DNA of 64,000 nucleotides, from contig OX155951.1 of NCBI GenBank assembly GCA_944548615.1, positions 22,537,953-22,601,952 of the forward strand. The letters run 5' to 3'. Source of the DNA: Micropterix aruncella. Its lineage: Eukaryota; Arthropoda; Insecta; Lepidoptera; Micropterigidae. The notes beneath the pieces are model-generated. The model was given only the letters and a program-made list of their open reading frames with translations, was not told the origin of the DNA and ran no database searches. Positions 1 through 10,666 of this stretch are shown here, one piece after another (position 1 is the first letter of the stretch; each line of letters starts with the position of its first letter). A program made the position numbers and the translations under genes.

Positions 1-37
1 TGTTCACAACCAATCGACTAAAATTGAAATACAAAAT
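1..37 (-). repeat. Inner end of an inverted copy of the long terminal repeat flanking the CXC gene
   Basis: The first ~37 bases begin with TGTTCACAACCAA and run on to an AAATACAAAAT stretch. This is a near-perfect match (about 35 of 37 by eye) to the reverse complement of 38424-38460, and its first part matches the reverse complement of 1427-1440. The copy is inverted relative to 1421-1955, and the rest of it would lie left of the window. This placement makes it look like the left terminal inverted repeat of the element that holds the minus-strand gene at 109-1419. Confidence 0.55.
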
Positions 38-74
38 ATATGTATTTAACACATAGGTACTCGTAGTTATAAAT

Positions 75-80
75 TTTATT
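75..80 (-). promoter_or_regulatory. Polyadenylation signal AATAAA for the CXC-domain gene
   Basis: The minus strand reads AATAAA about 30 nt beyond the TAA stop at 109-111. This is the usual distance for a cleavage/polyadenylation signal. It supports the idea that the C-terminal exon at 109-186 was once a real gene end. Confidence 0.4.
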
Positions 81-108
81 ATGTATATAAATGTAAAATA
101 AATTTTAG

Positions 109-1419
109 TTATTGTTGTTTTCTCTTCTTTGAGGGACCAGGGCCAAGAAAAATTGCAAAACCGTCTTCTTTATCGCCCTCAATCGCCTGCAATAAAATGA
201 AAATGTATATATTGAATAATATATATAATGGTAACATTCAACAACAATACCAGTGTAACTATACCTGATATTGTTCCTCGACTTCTTCAATATATCCGAT
301 ATGTTGGCTACTGTATCGTCGAGCAGCCTATCCATCTTGTCGTCGTCGAGGTCGTCCAAGTCGAGGGTGTTGTCCATGTTTATCTTAATTTCCGGTAGGT
401 TTTCGTGGGACTGGCCATTGCAGGTTCCGCAGACAAACGAAACATTTCAAACTTGCTTTCCTGCAGCTGCAAGCATTTCTGCATCCCTTCTTGCAACTAC
501 AGAAAATCATGTTCAGCAGGTTTGAGGGGCTACTTCCCTCGACATAATTTTTGGTGAAAGGCCTCGGGCTGTAGCGACCCATCCTCATTCGAGCGGATTC
601 TTTTTGTAGCCTAGCCACTGCTGCACCTGGTAGTATGAGTGAAACGAATGTAACTTTACAGCATCTGACTTGGGAGGAAGTCTGGTCAGGTTGAAACTGC
701 TCTTGACCGCAGCTTTTGTGAACAGCGTGTAGCACAGGTCGTTGATGGTTTGTCTGGAGCATTCGCCACCATACAGTTGAATGATGATTTTTTCCCCGAC
801 ATCAGCTACTTGGGCAGGTGTCGCAGCTGGATTAAAAAAAAACTGCAGCTTTGTCTTTGAGGTCTACATGTTTCTGTAGTATTTGAAGCAACTTGAGTTT
901 ACCGTGGCCGAGTGGAATCGTAAAGTAGCACGAGGTGGAATCGCAGCCACTGAAGGCATGAGTGAAAGTGATGAGCTGACTGTCTGTAGATGTAGAGGTG
1001 GTTGAGTAGAAAACATCTGCTATTTTGCCTCTTCCACACTTTTGAACGTATATGGAGTCTTTTGTGGGACATCTGAGACCGGTGGGGATCACCAACAAGT
1101 CTATGTCCTCTCCTCTAACAAAACCGCACGATATCGACGATTCTAAGATTTTGCTCAAGTATGCTTGTAACCATCCTTCTTGCTTGATATTGCATTGTCT
1201 CGCTCGCAGGTCGGTTTTCCTGGTGACTATACCAGGCAAGTGCCAACTTATGTCGCTACAAACGAATGAATTAACCGTATGTTTACCATTCGGGTTTTGG
1301 CTTTCAACTGAGTGTAGACTAGGGAAAAGATTGGAGTGGAGGGAGGGACGTAGGGAGAAGCCGACCGGTTTACTAGGAGAGAGAATGCACTCAACAATAG
1401 AAACACAGCTCAAGATCAA
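109..1419 (-). pseudogene. Frameshifted gene for an XPG-like plus CXC cysteine-rich domain protein (transposon-borne family)
   Basis: Seen: three blocks of one protein lie collinear on the minus strand in shifting frames. Block 1 (about 1400-836) ends with FTHAFSGCDSTSCYF followed by GKLKLLQIL. Block 2 (about 835-600) contains VADVGEKIIIQLYGGE and then YQVQQWLG. Block 3 (about 540-430) contains FCSCKKGCRNACSCRK and a trailing C-x2-C-x-G motif. The last part is acidic (DLDDLDDDK), and a putative 78-nt GT-AG intron at 187-264 leads to an end with a basic KKRK motif and a TAA. Family knowledge: an uncharacterised insect repeat-type protein family has this order: an acidic 'DIDLLV' plus 'HAxxGCDxTS' block resembling XPG/PIN nucleases, then a C-terminal tesmin/TSO1-like CXC domain. 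Broken here: frameshifts occur near 835, 620 and 560, and TGG has become TGA after the WLGY segment. N-terminal start unknown; the Met at 1419 is only the first in the open frame. Inferred role: nuclease-like or DNA-binding element protein, now dead. Confidence 0.7.
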
Positions 1420-1420
1420 T

Positions 1421-1955
1421 TCTAGTTGTTTGGCTGTGAACAGTGACTTCCTTCAACCCATCCCACCTTTCCCTCTCCTCCCCCACCTCCTTCAAAATGT
1501 TAAATTAAATAAATTATTACTTCACCGAGTCAAGTTAGGCAGGTTATTAAAGATAAAAATGCAATTGTATATTACGAATATACTATAAAGGCAATTGTAA
1601 CATGAAAATTAGCATATTTTTTTAAGTTTGGCGAATTTGCCTTTTTTTAAAAGCTGTATCTGAGAAACTATTGAAGCTACCAAGCCAATTCCGGTCTCAA
1701 ATTATAACAAATTACGTTTAATTAAAAAAACATGTAGCAGTTTCTGTCATAATAGAGCTTTTTTATGGTCGAAATGGGAAAAAACAAAAAAGTGCAGTTT
1801 TTGAGATATTCAAAAGTGTTCCGGAGGGCTGCCGAGGTCGAAAACTTGGATTTCGCATCTCAGGCACATCCCAGACATGAAAAATAAAAGAAACCTATTA
1901 CCCCCATTTGATGCAACTTAGGCCATATATAATTGGACTAATTGTGTAAAGCTGT
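1421..1955 (+). repeat. Long repeat adjoining the CXC gene (candidate right terminal inverted repeat)
   Basis: About 530 bp recur at 38447-38985 in the same orientation with roughly 75-80% identity by eye. Shared blocks include CACCTCCTTCAAAATGTTAA, GCCGAGGTC, CATCTCAGGCACAT and GATGCAACTT. An inverted copy begins at position 1 and runs off the window. Together these suggest a transposon with very long terminal repeats surrounding the minus-strand gene. Confidence 0.6.
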
Positions 1956-2898
1956 AAATTTTCTGAATAAAATTGGGAATGTTGTTTAGGAGACAATAAA
2001 GATAACGTTGTTATCTCGATAATGGGTTACTACTAATATTTTAGCGTTGTTATGTTTACAAGGATGGCATATCTTAATTAATTGACATTGGGAATTAATT
2101 GACATGGCATAAGACAGTTTTCTAGCAGTTTCCCATGAGATTTTTGGGGCAAATTTTCATAATAATTTGGGCATTAGTAATTCGTCTTAAAGAAATAGCT
2201 GGGGATGTGTAAGGTAAATTTTGAACCGTTATGCCATGACAAGCACTTATAAACCTTCGAAGTTTCATAAATTCTTACTAAACAATTTATTGTGCAAACT
2301 TTGCTATTGTGGGTATTTGCTGCTATGTAAGTCGATGTGCGGAGCCAATAAATTTATCCTAAGTAACCTGTTTTTTTTTCACTGCCTGTGAACCTATCTG
2401 AGCTATATCTACAAACTCTGTGAGTTTGATCACGGAATACCTTAACGAACAAAGGCATATATGAATTATAGTTGTGAAGATTTATTACTGTGTATATTGG
2501 TGTGTTCAGAAATATATTTTCATGAATGTCTAATATTTTGAATACAAACATAATTTCTTTAAACTCGCCCCTGAAATGACAACAATATGGATGACGTGCT
2601 AAAAGTCTAGTAAAAAAGTTGTATGTTTATTAGGCATCCTCGGCGATTGTGTAACCCGCTCGGCCCTCTTCTATACGCCCTCATTAATCATTGTCAAGGG
2701 GTGTCTTGAGTGCTCATGTGTTGTTTTTATGTGGACGGCTCGAATTTAACGATGACTAACTACAATTGTTTCTCGCATGTTTGTCTTCTCCCGTTATTTG
2801 GATTAAAAAGGTATTTTTGTGTTACACAGCAAAGACGTGGTTTGAGTCTTGAATTAAGCGACAGTTTTCTCAAATTGTCAGTCCTAAACTCATATATA
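1956..2898. other. No recognisable feature
   Basis: AT-rich sequence between the long repeat and the mariner element. The short open frames here show no codon or motif signal I recognise. Confidence 0.5.
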
Positions 2899-4127
2899 TT
2901 AGGTGTACCTATAACTTCATTTTTACAGATCTTTTCTTAAATCTTAAATTATATTTAAAATAGAAATATAGTTTTGCATTATATTGCGGTTTTGAAATAA
3001 ACGAAGCAAGGTTTCAGAACACTGAACTACAAGTCTGCGTGAGTTACATAACCTCTCATAATAGCAGAGTTTACAATTGCAACTGATAAACTGCACATTC
3101 GGCACTGCATTTCATACGAATTCCAACAAAAAAAAATACTTATAAAGCACGTGAATCAATTTGTAGTGTTCTTGGTGCCAACGTGAATATATAATAAATG
3201 TCCTATAAAACGTGTTTTTATTGGTAAAACTCTTTAGAAGTGGTGATTTTGATCTTAGTGACCAGCCGTGCCCCGGACAGCCTCGAAAGTTTGACGATGC
3301 GGAATTGCAAGCTCTACTGTATGAAGACTCGAAGCAAATGCAACAAGATTTCCAAGTGTTATAACCAAATAGGAAAAAATCAAAAGCTTGGACGTTGGGT
3401 CCCACGTGTGTTGACCGAACACAACCTAGGTCAACGTATGTACAATGCCTTTCACTGCTTGCCTGGCAACAAAAAAAGACTTCTTGTGGCAATTTTTGAC
3501 CGGTGATAAAATGTATCTTTCTTACGAGAATACCAAACGTAAAAAATCGTGGGTAGATCCCGGTCAACACAGTACATCGACGCCCAAACAAGACCTCTTC
3601 TTGAAGAAGGTTGATCTGTGTATCTGGTGAGACGTTAAGGTGTATTTTATTAGGGACTCCTGGAAACTGGTCTGACGGTGACTCCGGAACGCTACAGTTG
3701 ACAATTGACAAACTAAGCGAATAACTTGTTTAGAAAAGGTCATTTACTGGGCAAGAAAGCAGGAAAGTCATACTGCTGCATGGCAATGCTCGACCACAAC
3801 TTTCTGGCGCGACTCAGATGGGAACATCTCCCACACGCGGCAAATTCACCAGACTTAATTCGACAGATCCCTATCCGACTACCATTTGTTCCGGTCAATA
3901 CAGCGCGCCACAGTCCAAAACGCTGGACGATGTGCTTAAATTCGTCGATGACTTTAATGCCTCAAAGCCTGAAAGTTTCTTTCGCGACGGAATTCGTATG
4001 TTACCTGAGACACGGCGCGAAGTCATAGAACAAGATGGACATAATTTCCGCGATTAAATTCGTTGTTCTCTATTTTTTATGTTAAATATTTTTTTAAAAA
4101 TCGGTAAAAATTTAGTTATACACCTAA
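2899..4127 (+). mobile_element. Full-length but dead mariner-like element with TIRs and TA target site
   Basis: The left end reads TTAGGTGTACCTATAACTTC and the right end, reverse-complemented, reads TTAGGTGTATAACTAAATTT. These match over ~30 bp apart from a 4-bp insertion and are followed on both sides by ATTTTTAC. Both ends abut TA (2897-2898 and 4128-4129), the mariner target. The 1.23-kb length fits a complete mariner with one transposase gene. Confidence 0.85.
3125..4057 (+). pseudogene. Mariner transposase remnant
   Basis: Seen, in order but in changing frames: FRSGDFDLSDQP with AELQALLYEDSK (helix-turn-helix region), GRWVPRVLTEHNL, a TGD motif carrying the first catalytic Asp followed by KRKKSWVDPGQ and STSTPKQ, then LCIW, HLPHAANSPDL, SDYHLFRSI (third catalytic Asp region), and a C-terminus with FFRDGIRMLPE and a stop at 4057. 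These are signature blocks of DD34D mariner transposases, which cut and paste the element at TA sites. Many frameshifts and stops separate the blocks, so it cannot make active protein. The second catalytic Asp region is scrambled (MLDHN where family members have LHDN). It occupies nearly the whole space between the two TIRs. Confidence 0.85.
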
Positions 4128-4930
4128 TATTTTGGTATAGTTAGGGAGCCAGCGACAAAAAAGTGAAAGAGTTTTGGAAAAGCTGATACTTTCAGAACAG
4201 ACAGTATTTTGGTCATAGAATGCCGGGGTACATTCAGAAGGCCAGATTTCGGGCACAGATTTCGGGTTGTAATTGTAATTAGTACTTACAAAGTATTTTG
4301 AAAAAGCTGAATATTCATCAATAGACAGTGGATGCAATAAAGAACTAGAAACATATGGTAAGACTGCTTCATAATCAAAAGCGAGGTGTAAACATCCCCA
4401 TACAATTATATTGCGCGTCACAACCGATGCGTGACACGTATGGAGATGCTGACGCCACGCATTCGATTATGAAGCAGTCTAGGTTAATGTTGAATGTTTA
4501 TGCCGCTACCTTGGCAAGCTTCAAGTACCCAAATGACAACCAATTGTCATGTTTTTATGCTTACTTTTGGAAAGGCTATCACCACCTTCACCGTAAAACA
4601 ATCATCGAAGTTTTTTCCGTGCGACTGGGGATCGGAAACGGGATCGGGAGATTAGAGAGATCGTTTCATACCAAAGACCGGTGATTATTCATTCATTTTT
4701 AATCATTGGACGGCTAACGGCCGTTGCTTCCTCTACATCTCATATATATGCACTCATACACTTATACGCCAGAAGGAAATGCTGGGGACTACAATGTTGA
4801 CAGTGTCGTCGGACAGCTCCTGACGTGCTTTAATTGTCCACATACATACCCTCACATAAGACAGACGAATTCGACTCTACAATCACAGTCTTTCACCCAT
4901 ATACACTAAATAAATATTAGACATTCCTAG
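4128..4930. other. Intergenic sequence with one short inverted repeat
   Basis: No gene seen. A perfect 16-bp inverted repeat, AGACTGCTTCATAATC, lies at 4361-4376 and 4465-4480 with an 88-bp spacer. A GAAAAAGCTGA-type motif occurs twice (near 4174 and 4302) with similar following bases. Neither has target-site duplications that I can see. Confidence 0.4.
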
Positions 4931-5330
4931 TTAATAGGGTCATTTGATAAATTTCCGGCCTTTTAAAGAAAAACACATATTTAGAAGAAAAAAAAATATT
5001 TCTCGACGTAGTCTTCCTGCAACTCGATAGATTTGGTTCAAAGTTTATCCCATCCTTTTGAAACGTCAAAAAAAGGATTGTCTGAATATGAAAATTACTG
5101 GTTTACAGGGCTTTTTGACTCATATTTTGTTTTCCCCGAAATATTTTTTCAAATTAGGAAACATGAAAAAGTCGCTTGAAGCTAGACCTGGCGAATAGGA
5201 TGGGTGCGAAAGCAATGCAAGCTCACGCAACAGTCGCGTGGCCTGTTCGTCCGTATGCGCTTTTCGTCGATCGTCAACGAACGCGGCACCCAGAGCGCGG
5301 ATAATTTTCTCATATCTCAAATATTATCCC
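4931..5330 (-). pseudogene. 3' fragment of a second mariner-type transposase
   Basis: On the minus strand, about 5320-5120 reads ALLSHPSYSPGLASSDFF followed by PNLKKYFGENK, the region holding the third catalytic Asp of mariner-family transposases. After a frameshift, about 5060-4950 reads TKSIELQEDYVEKYFF, matching the usual C-terminal end of that family. The N-terminal two thirds are missing and no right-hand TIR was found, so this is a truncated copy. It is a different subfamily from the element at 2899-4127. Confidence 0.7.
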
Positions 5331-5968
5331 ATAAGCCTGATCAATCCATAATAGTCAATTAATGATCTTCCCTCACAGTTTGACGCAATAAATTTAATAT
5401 CTACACAAAATGTTTGTTTAAACATGAAACATTTCCATACGCAGGAGACAGCTTGTGTATGAAAACAATTGTTTTCGTGTAATGTTTTTTTGTGTATTGT
5501 TTCGAAAATATACGCGCAGGAGACCCGGATTTAGTGAAATTTTCAAGGAACCCGTCACAGTCGACGGACAATTTCGTTTCAAATGTTCCCTGAAAAATCG
5601 TTTGTCACGCCAACGTGCCTTACTCTCGTACGGCGTATATCACAGACAAAGGCTTTTCGCTGCCGGCTAGACCAACTTTATAGCGGGATGCACAAATGGA
5701 GTGCATTTTCGCTACGGGCGCAAACTCTTTTTACTGTATAAGGCACAGCGCTAGCCTGATGAAAAATTGCAAAGATATGCAGTAGTGACGCAGTAAGAGT
5801 GGACAACTGGAACCATTAAGCATCTAGGGGTATCAGGGTAATACAATCTTAGTTTTTTAAGCGACTTCTAAAAAAGGAGGACGTCATAAATTCAGTTTTG
5901 TTTTTTTTAATGTTTGGTTGAACTGATTTGGAAAATTCTTATTTTATTCGAAAGGATATACTTCAAGC
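5331..5968. other. No recognisable feature
   Basis: A short open frame at 5455-5670 has no recognised motif. No repeats were noticed. Confidence 0.4.
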
Positions 5969-5972
5969 TTAA

Positions 5973-6450
5973 CACGTTTAACGCCAAACTAAAAACCATG
6001 TTTAGCCCAGAGGGCCGCGGCGGACACCATGTGACTGCCAGTATATATCGGGTCCAGGGGACCGCGTCGGACACCATGTGTCTGACGCGATCACAACCCT
6101 TGATCACTTCAAAAGCCTGTAGGCGGCCAACGGACAGCATTTCGACTGTTTTTACTAAGGCAAGTGACCCGCGCGGCCCCACAGTACAACCTAACCACTT
6201 AGCAGAAAAAAGGAAAGACGGTTATACATTCTCACAGGCCGAGACGGACACTGGTGTCTGCCATTTGACATCTTGGAAAATAATGAGTAAATCGTTGTTT
6301 CAGTAAGTCACCCATTATTTTTGAGTTATTTACTGATTTTCTTTGCGAAAAAGCACCTCAACGATTTTTGGACGATTCTACATTTATTGGTGCGGCCCCG
6401 GGGGAAAGTATGCTGTCGGACACATGGTGTCCGTCATGGCGTTCAACGTG
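5973..6450. mobile_element. piggyBac-type MITE flanked by TTAA
   Basis: TTAA lies on both sides (5969-5972 and 6451-6454). The ends are inverted: CACGTTTAACGCCA on the left, and CACGTTGAACGCCA as the reverse complement on the right. Inside, CGGACACCATGTG occurs twice directly (near 6021 and 6068) and in inverted form near the right end. TTAA targets are characteristic of piggyBac transposases. The element has no transposase, so it would have been mobilised in trans. Confidence 0.75.
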
Positions 6451-6589
6451 TTAAGCCCATTTTAATAAACATCCTGTTCTAATGATGGGGTCCATGAGGA
6501 ATTGAGTGAACTCTGTTGAAATAGTTGAAAATTTACATGTTTTTTCAATTCCGATGACAATACATTTTTATGGCAAGCATGACCTGATT

Positions 6590-6955
6590 CTACACCCAGG
6601 GTTGGCTCTCGACAAGGGGACTCCTCAACGGTCAATAGCACAGAAACGAAATGTTGAACATGCATTCAGTTATGACAGCCCGTTCTAAGTTTCATCATTA
6701 TATAGCTGCTGCACCCAGGTTTGGCTTCCGACTAGGAGATTCCTTAACGGTCGACAGCACAGGCACGAAATTTTGTATGCAGTCAATTACGATAGCCTGT
6801 TCTTAGTTTCAAAAAGACAGTATTGCGGTACTCTTAGTTGGCTTTTAACGAGGAATCTCCTCAACAGGCAATAGCGCAGACACGAAATTTTGTATAAGCA
6901 TTCAATTATGATAGCCCGTTCTAAGGTTCACCGTGACATGGTTGCTGCACTTATA
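6590..6955 (+). repeat. Three-unit minisatellite, ~118-bp unit
   Basis: Units start near 6600, 6718 and 6836. Each carries a TTGGCT start, a CTCAACGGTCAATAGCACAG-like block, ACGAAAT, a CATTCAATTATGATAGCC-like block and GTTCTAAG. The units are diverged. An inverted copy of about one unit lies at 58805-58955, so the unit is dispersed as well as tandem. Confidence 0.7.
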
Positions 6956-7204
6956 AAAAAAAAATAGAGTAGTTTTTATTTGTTAAACTTTTGTCTATTA
7001 TGTCCTCTTCAGACGTAATTAAAACAGATGTTGACAAAATCGCCCCTTTGGTCCAGTCTCCAGCGGACCGCAAGTAAAGCAAGTCGGGCGCTCTGGCGAA
7101 AGTGCCTAAATTGAGTATTGGTCAGTGATAGAATATCTTGTAAAAAAGGGATGCTTGCAAAGAGCAGTTACGATGAATTGAACAGTATTTACGGCGAGTC
7201 ATCT

Positions 7205-9289
7205 CTTATGGGACAGTTAAAAAATGGACTAGACTTTTAAGACCTGTATATAAAGGCGGTAATCACAAGGATTACAACAATTATCGACCCATCAGCATTT
7301 TGTCAAATATTATCAAAATCTTTGAAAACTATATCGCAGGAAAAGTGCAGACATACCTAACGATTAATAATATTATCAATGAAAGCCAATACGGGTTCCA
7401 AAAAAATAAGAATACCGATCAACTCCTATCTAATTTTACAAACCACGTAAATAAATGTCTGAATGACAAAAACACGTAATAATTGTCCTTGTGGATTTTA
7501 GCAAGGCTTTCGACACAATCAATCATGATCGACTCATAAGGACCCTTGACGATGTAGGTATAAAAGGCAGATACAAAGAGTTACTGCGCAGTTACCTAAG
7601 CGATAGAGAAATGGCTGTAAAAATAGGGGACTCGATTGGTAATAGTGTTAGGATAACAGAGGGTACACCACAGGGCTCCGTATTGGGACCTATGTTTTAT
7701 TTCATATATTGCAACACTATATCGAATATATTTAATAAATCAAAAGTGTACCAATTCGCTGACGACACAGCGATAGTGGTTGAGCACGATGACGTAAACC
7801 TTTGCAAACACAATCATGAACCAACAATTCCTACAATTGTTGCGCTGGTCCCATGACAACGGCCTCGTTATCAACCATACAAAGACAAAGGTATTGTACG
7901 TCACCTCTCCCTATAAAAAAAGGGGCGAGATAGCTATTAAAGCACACTCGTATACGTGCATTCACGATAACGTATCACATATAAACTGCTCCTGCAATAG
8001 TCTAGAGGTTGTGAGTATACGTAAATACCTGGGCTTAATACTTGAGTGGCTTAATACTTGATGAGGCTAAAAACTTTAATTGGGAAAATAACATACTTCT
8101 ATTGTGTGGCAAACTCAGGTATTTTTTAAAACTATTCTTTCACCTGAAATCCGTATTACCTCATAATATTATGGAAATCATATAATTTTTACTTGTAAAT
8201 TCTATTCTAGGATATGGCATTCAGGTATGGGGACTTACATTTCCCACATACGTTAGGAAAGTAGAAAATATTCAAATTCGAATACTGAAACAAATGGCAC
8301 CAAAAGGCTCAATACAAATTAAGCAAAATAATTACACAGAACTCTACTCTTCAATTGATGTCTTGCCTATAATTTTCTTCGTATGGTATAATATTCTGCT
8401 TGACAACAACGAAAACGGTTCGTTACGAATACCTGCCGATCATGTACACAGAACTCGGCTACGTGAAAAGAGGTATTTGAAATATAACAAGCAAAACAAT
8501 TATTACGACGATAGAACTCTTGAATTCATTGTTACAAAATTATTCAATCTCTTTTCCATAATATTAGACAACTCAATCAGCAAATACTTACTAAAGAAAA
8601 CATTGAAACTTATTATACTACTAAACAACCTAAATAATGACTTACCCAGGCGAGCTAATTAAAATAATTAAAATATTATGTAATATAAATACTATAACGG
8701 AGAAATTAAAAACTATATTAGTATAAATTAGCATAAATATGTAAAAGCATTAGTATAACTATAACAACTAAAAAATCTATTAGACTAAATTAGCATTATG
8801 TAAAATAATTAGGGTAACTCTTATGTAAAATAATTAGGGTAAACCAAGCTAATTAAGATAAGTTTGGTTATGTTAGGGCATAAGTATAGATATCTAGTAT
8901 TAATCATTTTATTAGTGTAATCATTTGTTATTGTAATTATAAAGAAAGTGTACCAAGATAATTAGTATAGGTTAGGTTAGATTAGGAAGTAGGTTTATTA
9001 ATTTAGTAGATAAGCATTTATTTACTGTAAATATTTATAAGTGTTTATTCAGCTAGTTATGATAGGAGATATAGGTTAGTTTAAGTTATGTTAGGTAGTC
9101 AATACATCTACTTAACGTAAAAAGTTATAATAGTTAATAAAAGTATAATAGGTAATAAATAATATAAGTCAGATATGAACACATTATTGATAGTTACCCA
9201 CTGAAAAGGCACTAGCCTTAGTGGGGAACTGTGACATGTAATTTGTATCTTTTTTATGAATAATAGCTACTACCAAAAAAAAAAAAAAA
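7205..9289 (+). mobile_element. 5'-truncated non-LTR retrotransposon (LINE family A, copy 1)
   Basis: A decayed reverse transcriptase is followed by a ~600-bp AT-rich 3' UTR and a 15-A tail at 9275-9289. The 3' 1.15 kb recurs inverted at 26115-27290, defining the family. The 5' end is cut within the reverse transcriptase at about 7205-7230, typical of incomplete target-primed reverse transcription. Confidence 0.85.
7231..8662 (+). pseudogene. Reverse transcriptase of LINE family A
   Basis: Seen in order: NNYRPISILSNI (near 7280), INESQYGFQKN, DFSKAFDTINHD (7494 on; first catalytic Asp region), EGTPQGSVLGP, then YQFADDTAIV (catalytic FADD), followed after a frameshift near 7820-7850 by NHTKTKVLYV and SIRKYLGLIL. 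The C-terminal region contains GYGIQVWGL and a conserved block, NNYTELYSSIDVLPI to HRTRLREK. These are the standard blocks of the CR1/Jockey-type non-LTR reverse transcriptases that copy element RNA at the target site. A frameshift and at least two stops (after 8061 and near 8185) inactivate it. Endonuclease and ORF1 are absent. Confidence 0.85.
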
Positions 9290-10157
9290 TTAGGATGAGA
9301 GTTCATTGGAGATAATGATCACCCCGGGCACCATTATTATTTTGAAAAAGGGAAGGCAATTCTGTAGTGAATGGCTAAAGAGAGCTAAGCCATGACAACG
9401 TTATTAGAACATAATTATCGCAAAAACAAAGTTTAAAAATTTGGGACAAAGGGAGATTCAATGAAATAAATCAAACTGCTCAAAATAACTATCTTTAACT
9501 TATAGAGATTCTATATATGCTAAATAAGGCATTTAATTTTAATAAATTAAAGTATGAAAAATATTTTATTTAAATGGAGTATACTTAGAGCCATATTAAC
9601 CTAATAATAGAATTCCAAATGAGACTTAAATCCATTTACACCAGCAACTTCTATAAAGTTATAAAATTCAACAAAATATGGTGAACTCCCTGAAGAAGAC
9701 GAATATACCGATTATTAAAAAATACTACAAACTTCGCTAACCATCATTTTTAGATGTGCCATTCCTTGTCAAAGAGAGGATTTTCATACTGGTGTGACAA
9801 TTTCGTCTTGCAATATAGTGAGTAAACCAAGTATAGACTTTGCCTTGTTTGTTTAACCCAACCCATTGGGAAAAAAATGAATTTACCCCTGTCATAAGAT
9901 GACTTATTTCCGTCTACCTAAATTAATGTGCAATATTTTCAAATTTGACCAAGTTTACAATTTGACATTTCGGTCTCTATAGAGAATATGCCTAGCCTCC
10001 AAACAAAAATAGTTTTTTTCCCTCTACTGAATGGAATACTTACATGTCAGTTTGCCCAAATTTCGAGCCCCCTAAACAGAATTGTGCTCGTCGATCGGCG
10101 ATAGCTAATGATTAGCATAAAAAGAATTTGAGAAATCCTACTAACCATTTAAACGTA
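9290..10157. other. No recognisable feature
   Basis: AT-rich, no open frame of note. No repeat was recognised. Confidence 0.4.
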
Positions 10158-10666
10158 AGGGGTCGTCCACATATTACGTAATTTCGTTTTGGGATTTTCT
10201 ACCCCTCCCCCCCCCCCCTCATATCATAATCAGCGACCTGACCCCAACCCTTGCAAGATTAAGTAATCAACCTAATTTGCGGTAAATATATGAATCGTGA
10301 GCCCAGCGCTTGTAAAGTGTTTGAAGACGGTAAGTGTAAAAAAACATTTTAGAACTAATGAATTTAAAAATGCACTTTTAACGTGCATTTTTAATCTAAA
10401 ACATAAAAAGTCTAAGTGGGTATTCTGAATATTACCTGTAATAAACCAAAAAAAATAACTTTCAAATTATTTTAGAAAATTAATGTGCATTTATAAATCC
10501 ATTCTTTAATGTTGTTTAGACCAAAAAAATGCGATGCGGTGACCAAAGTTGATTACGTAATCCGAAAGGGCACTCCGCCCCTCCCCCCCCCCGTAATCAA
10601 ACGTAAGCCTCAGCCCCAACTCTTCCCCCTCCCCCTTCAGTAATTACGTAATATGTGGACGACCTC
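10158..10666. mobile_element. Tc1/mariner-type MITE with C-rich subterminal tracts
   Basis: Inverted ends AGGGGTCGTCCACATATTAC (left) and GAGGTCGTCCACATATTACG (right, reverse-complemented) match over ~24 bp. TA flanks both sides (10156-10157 and 10667-10668). Just inside each end is a C-rich run (CCCCTCCCCC type). About 509 bp with no coding capacity. A terminal motif like this is widespread among insect MITEs. Confidence 0.8.

Noticed and set aside
1052..1588. A plus-strand 178-codon open frame
   Set aside because: It is antisense to the XPG-like part of the CXC gene remnant and has no recognisable motif.
3112..3711. A 199-codon minus-strand open frame
   Set aside because: It lies antisense over the mariner transposase remnant; an artefact of the opposite strand.
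8930..9110. GGTTAGGTTAG motifs resembling the insect telomere repeat TTAGG
   Set aside because: They are scattered, mixed with TTAGATTAGG-type variants, and lie in the 3' UTR of LINE family A; the same motifs recur in its second copy at 26300-26530. Not a telomeric array.
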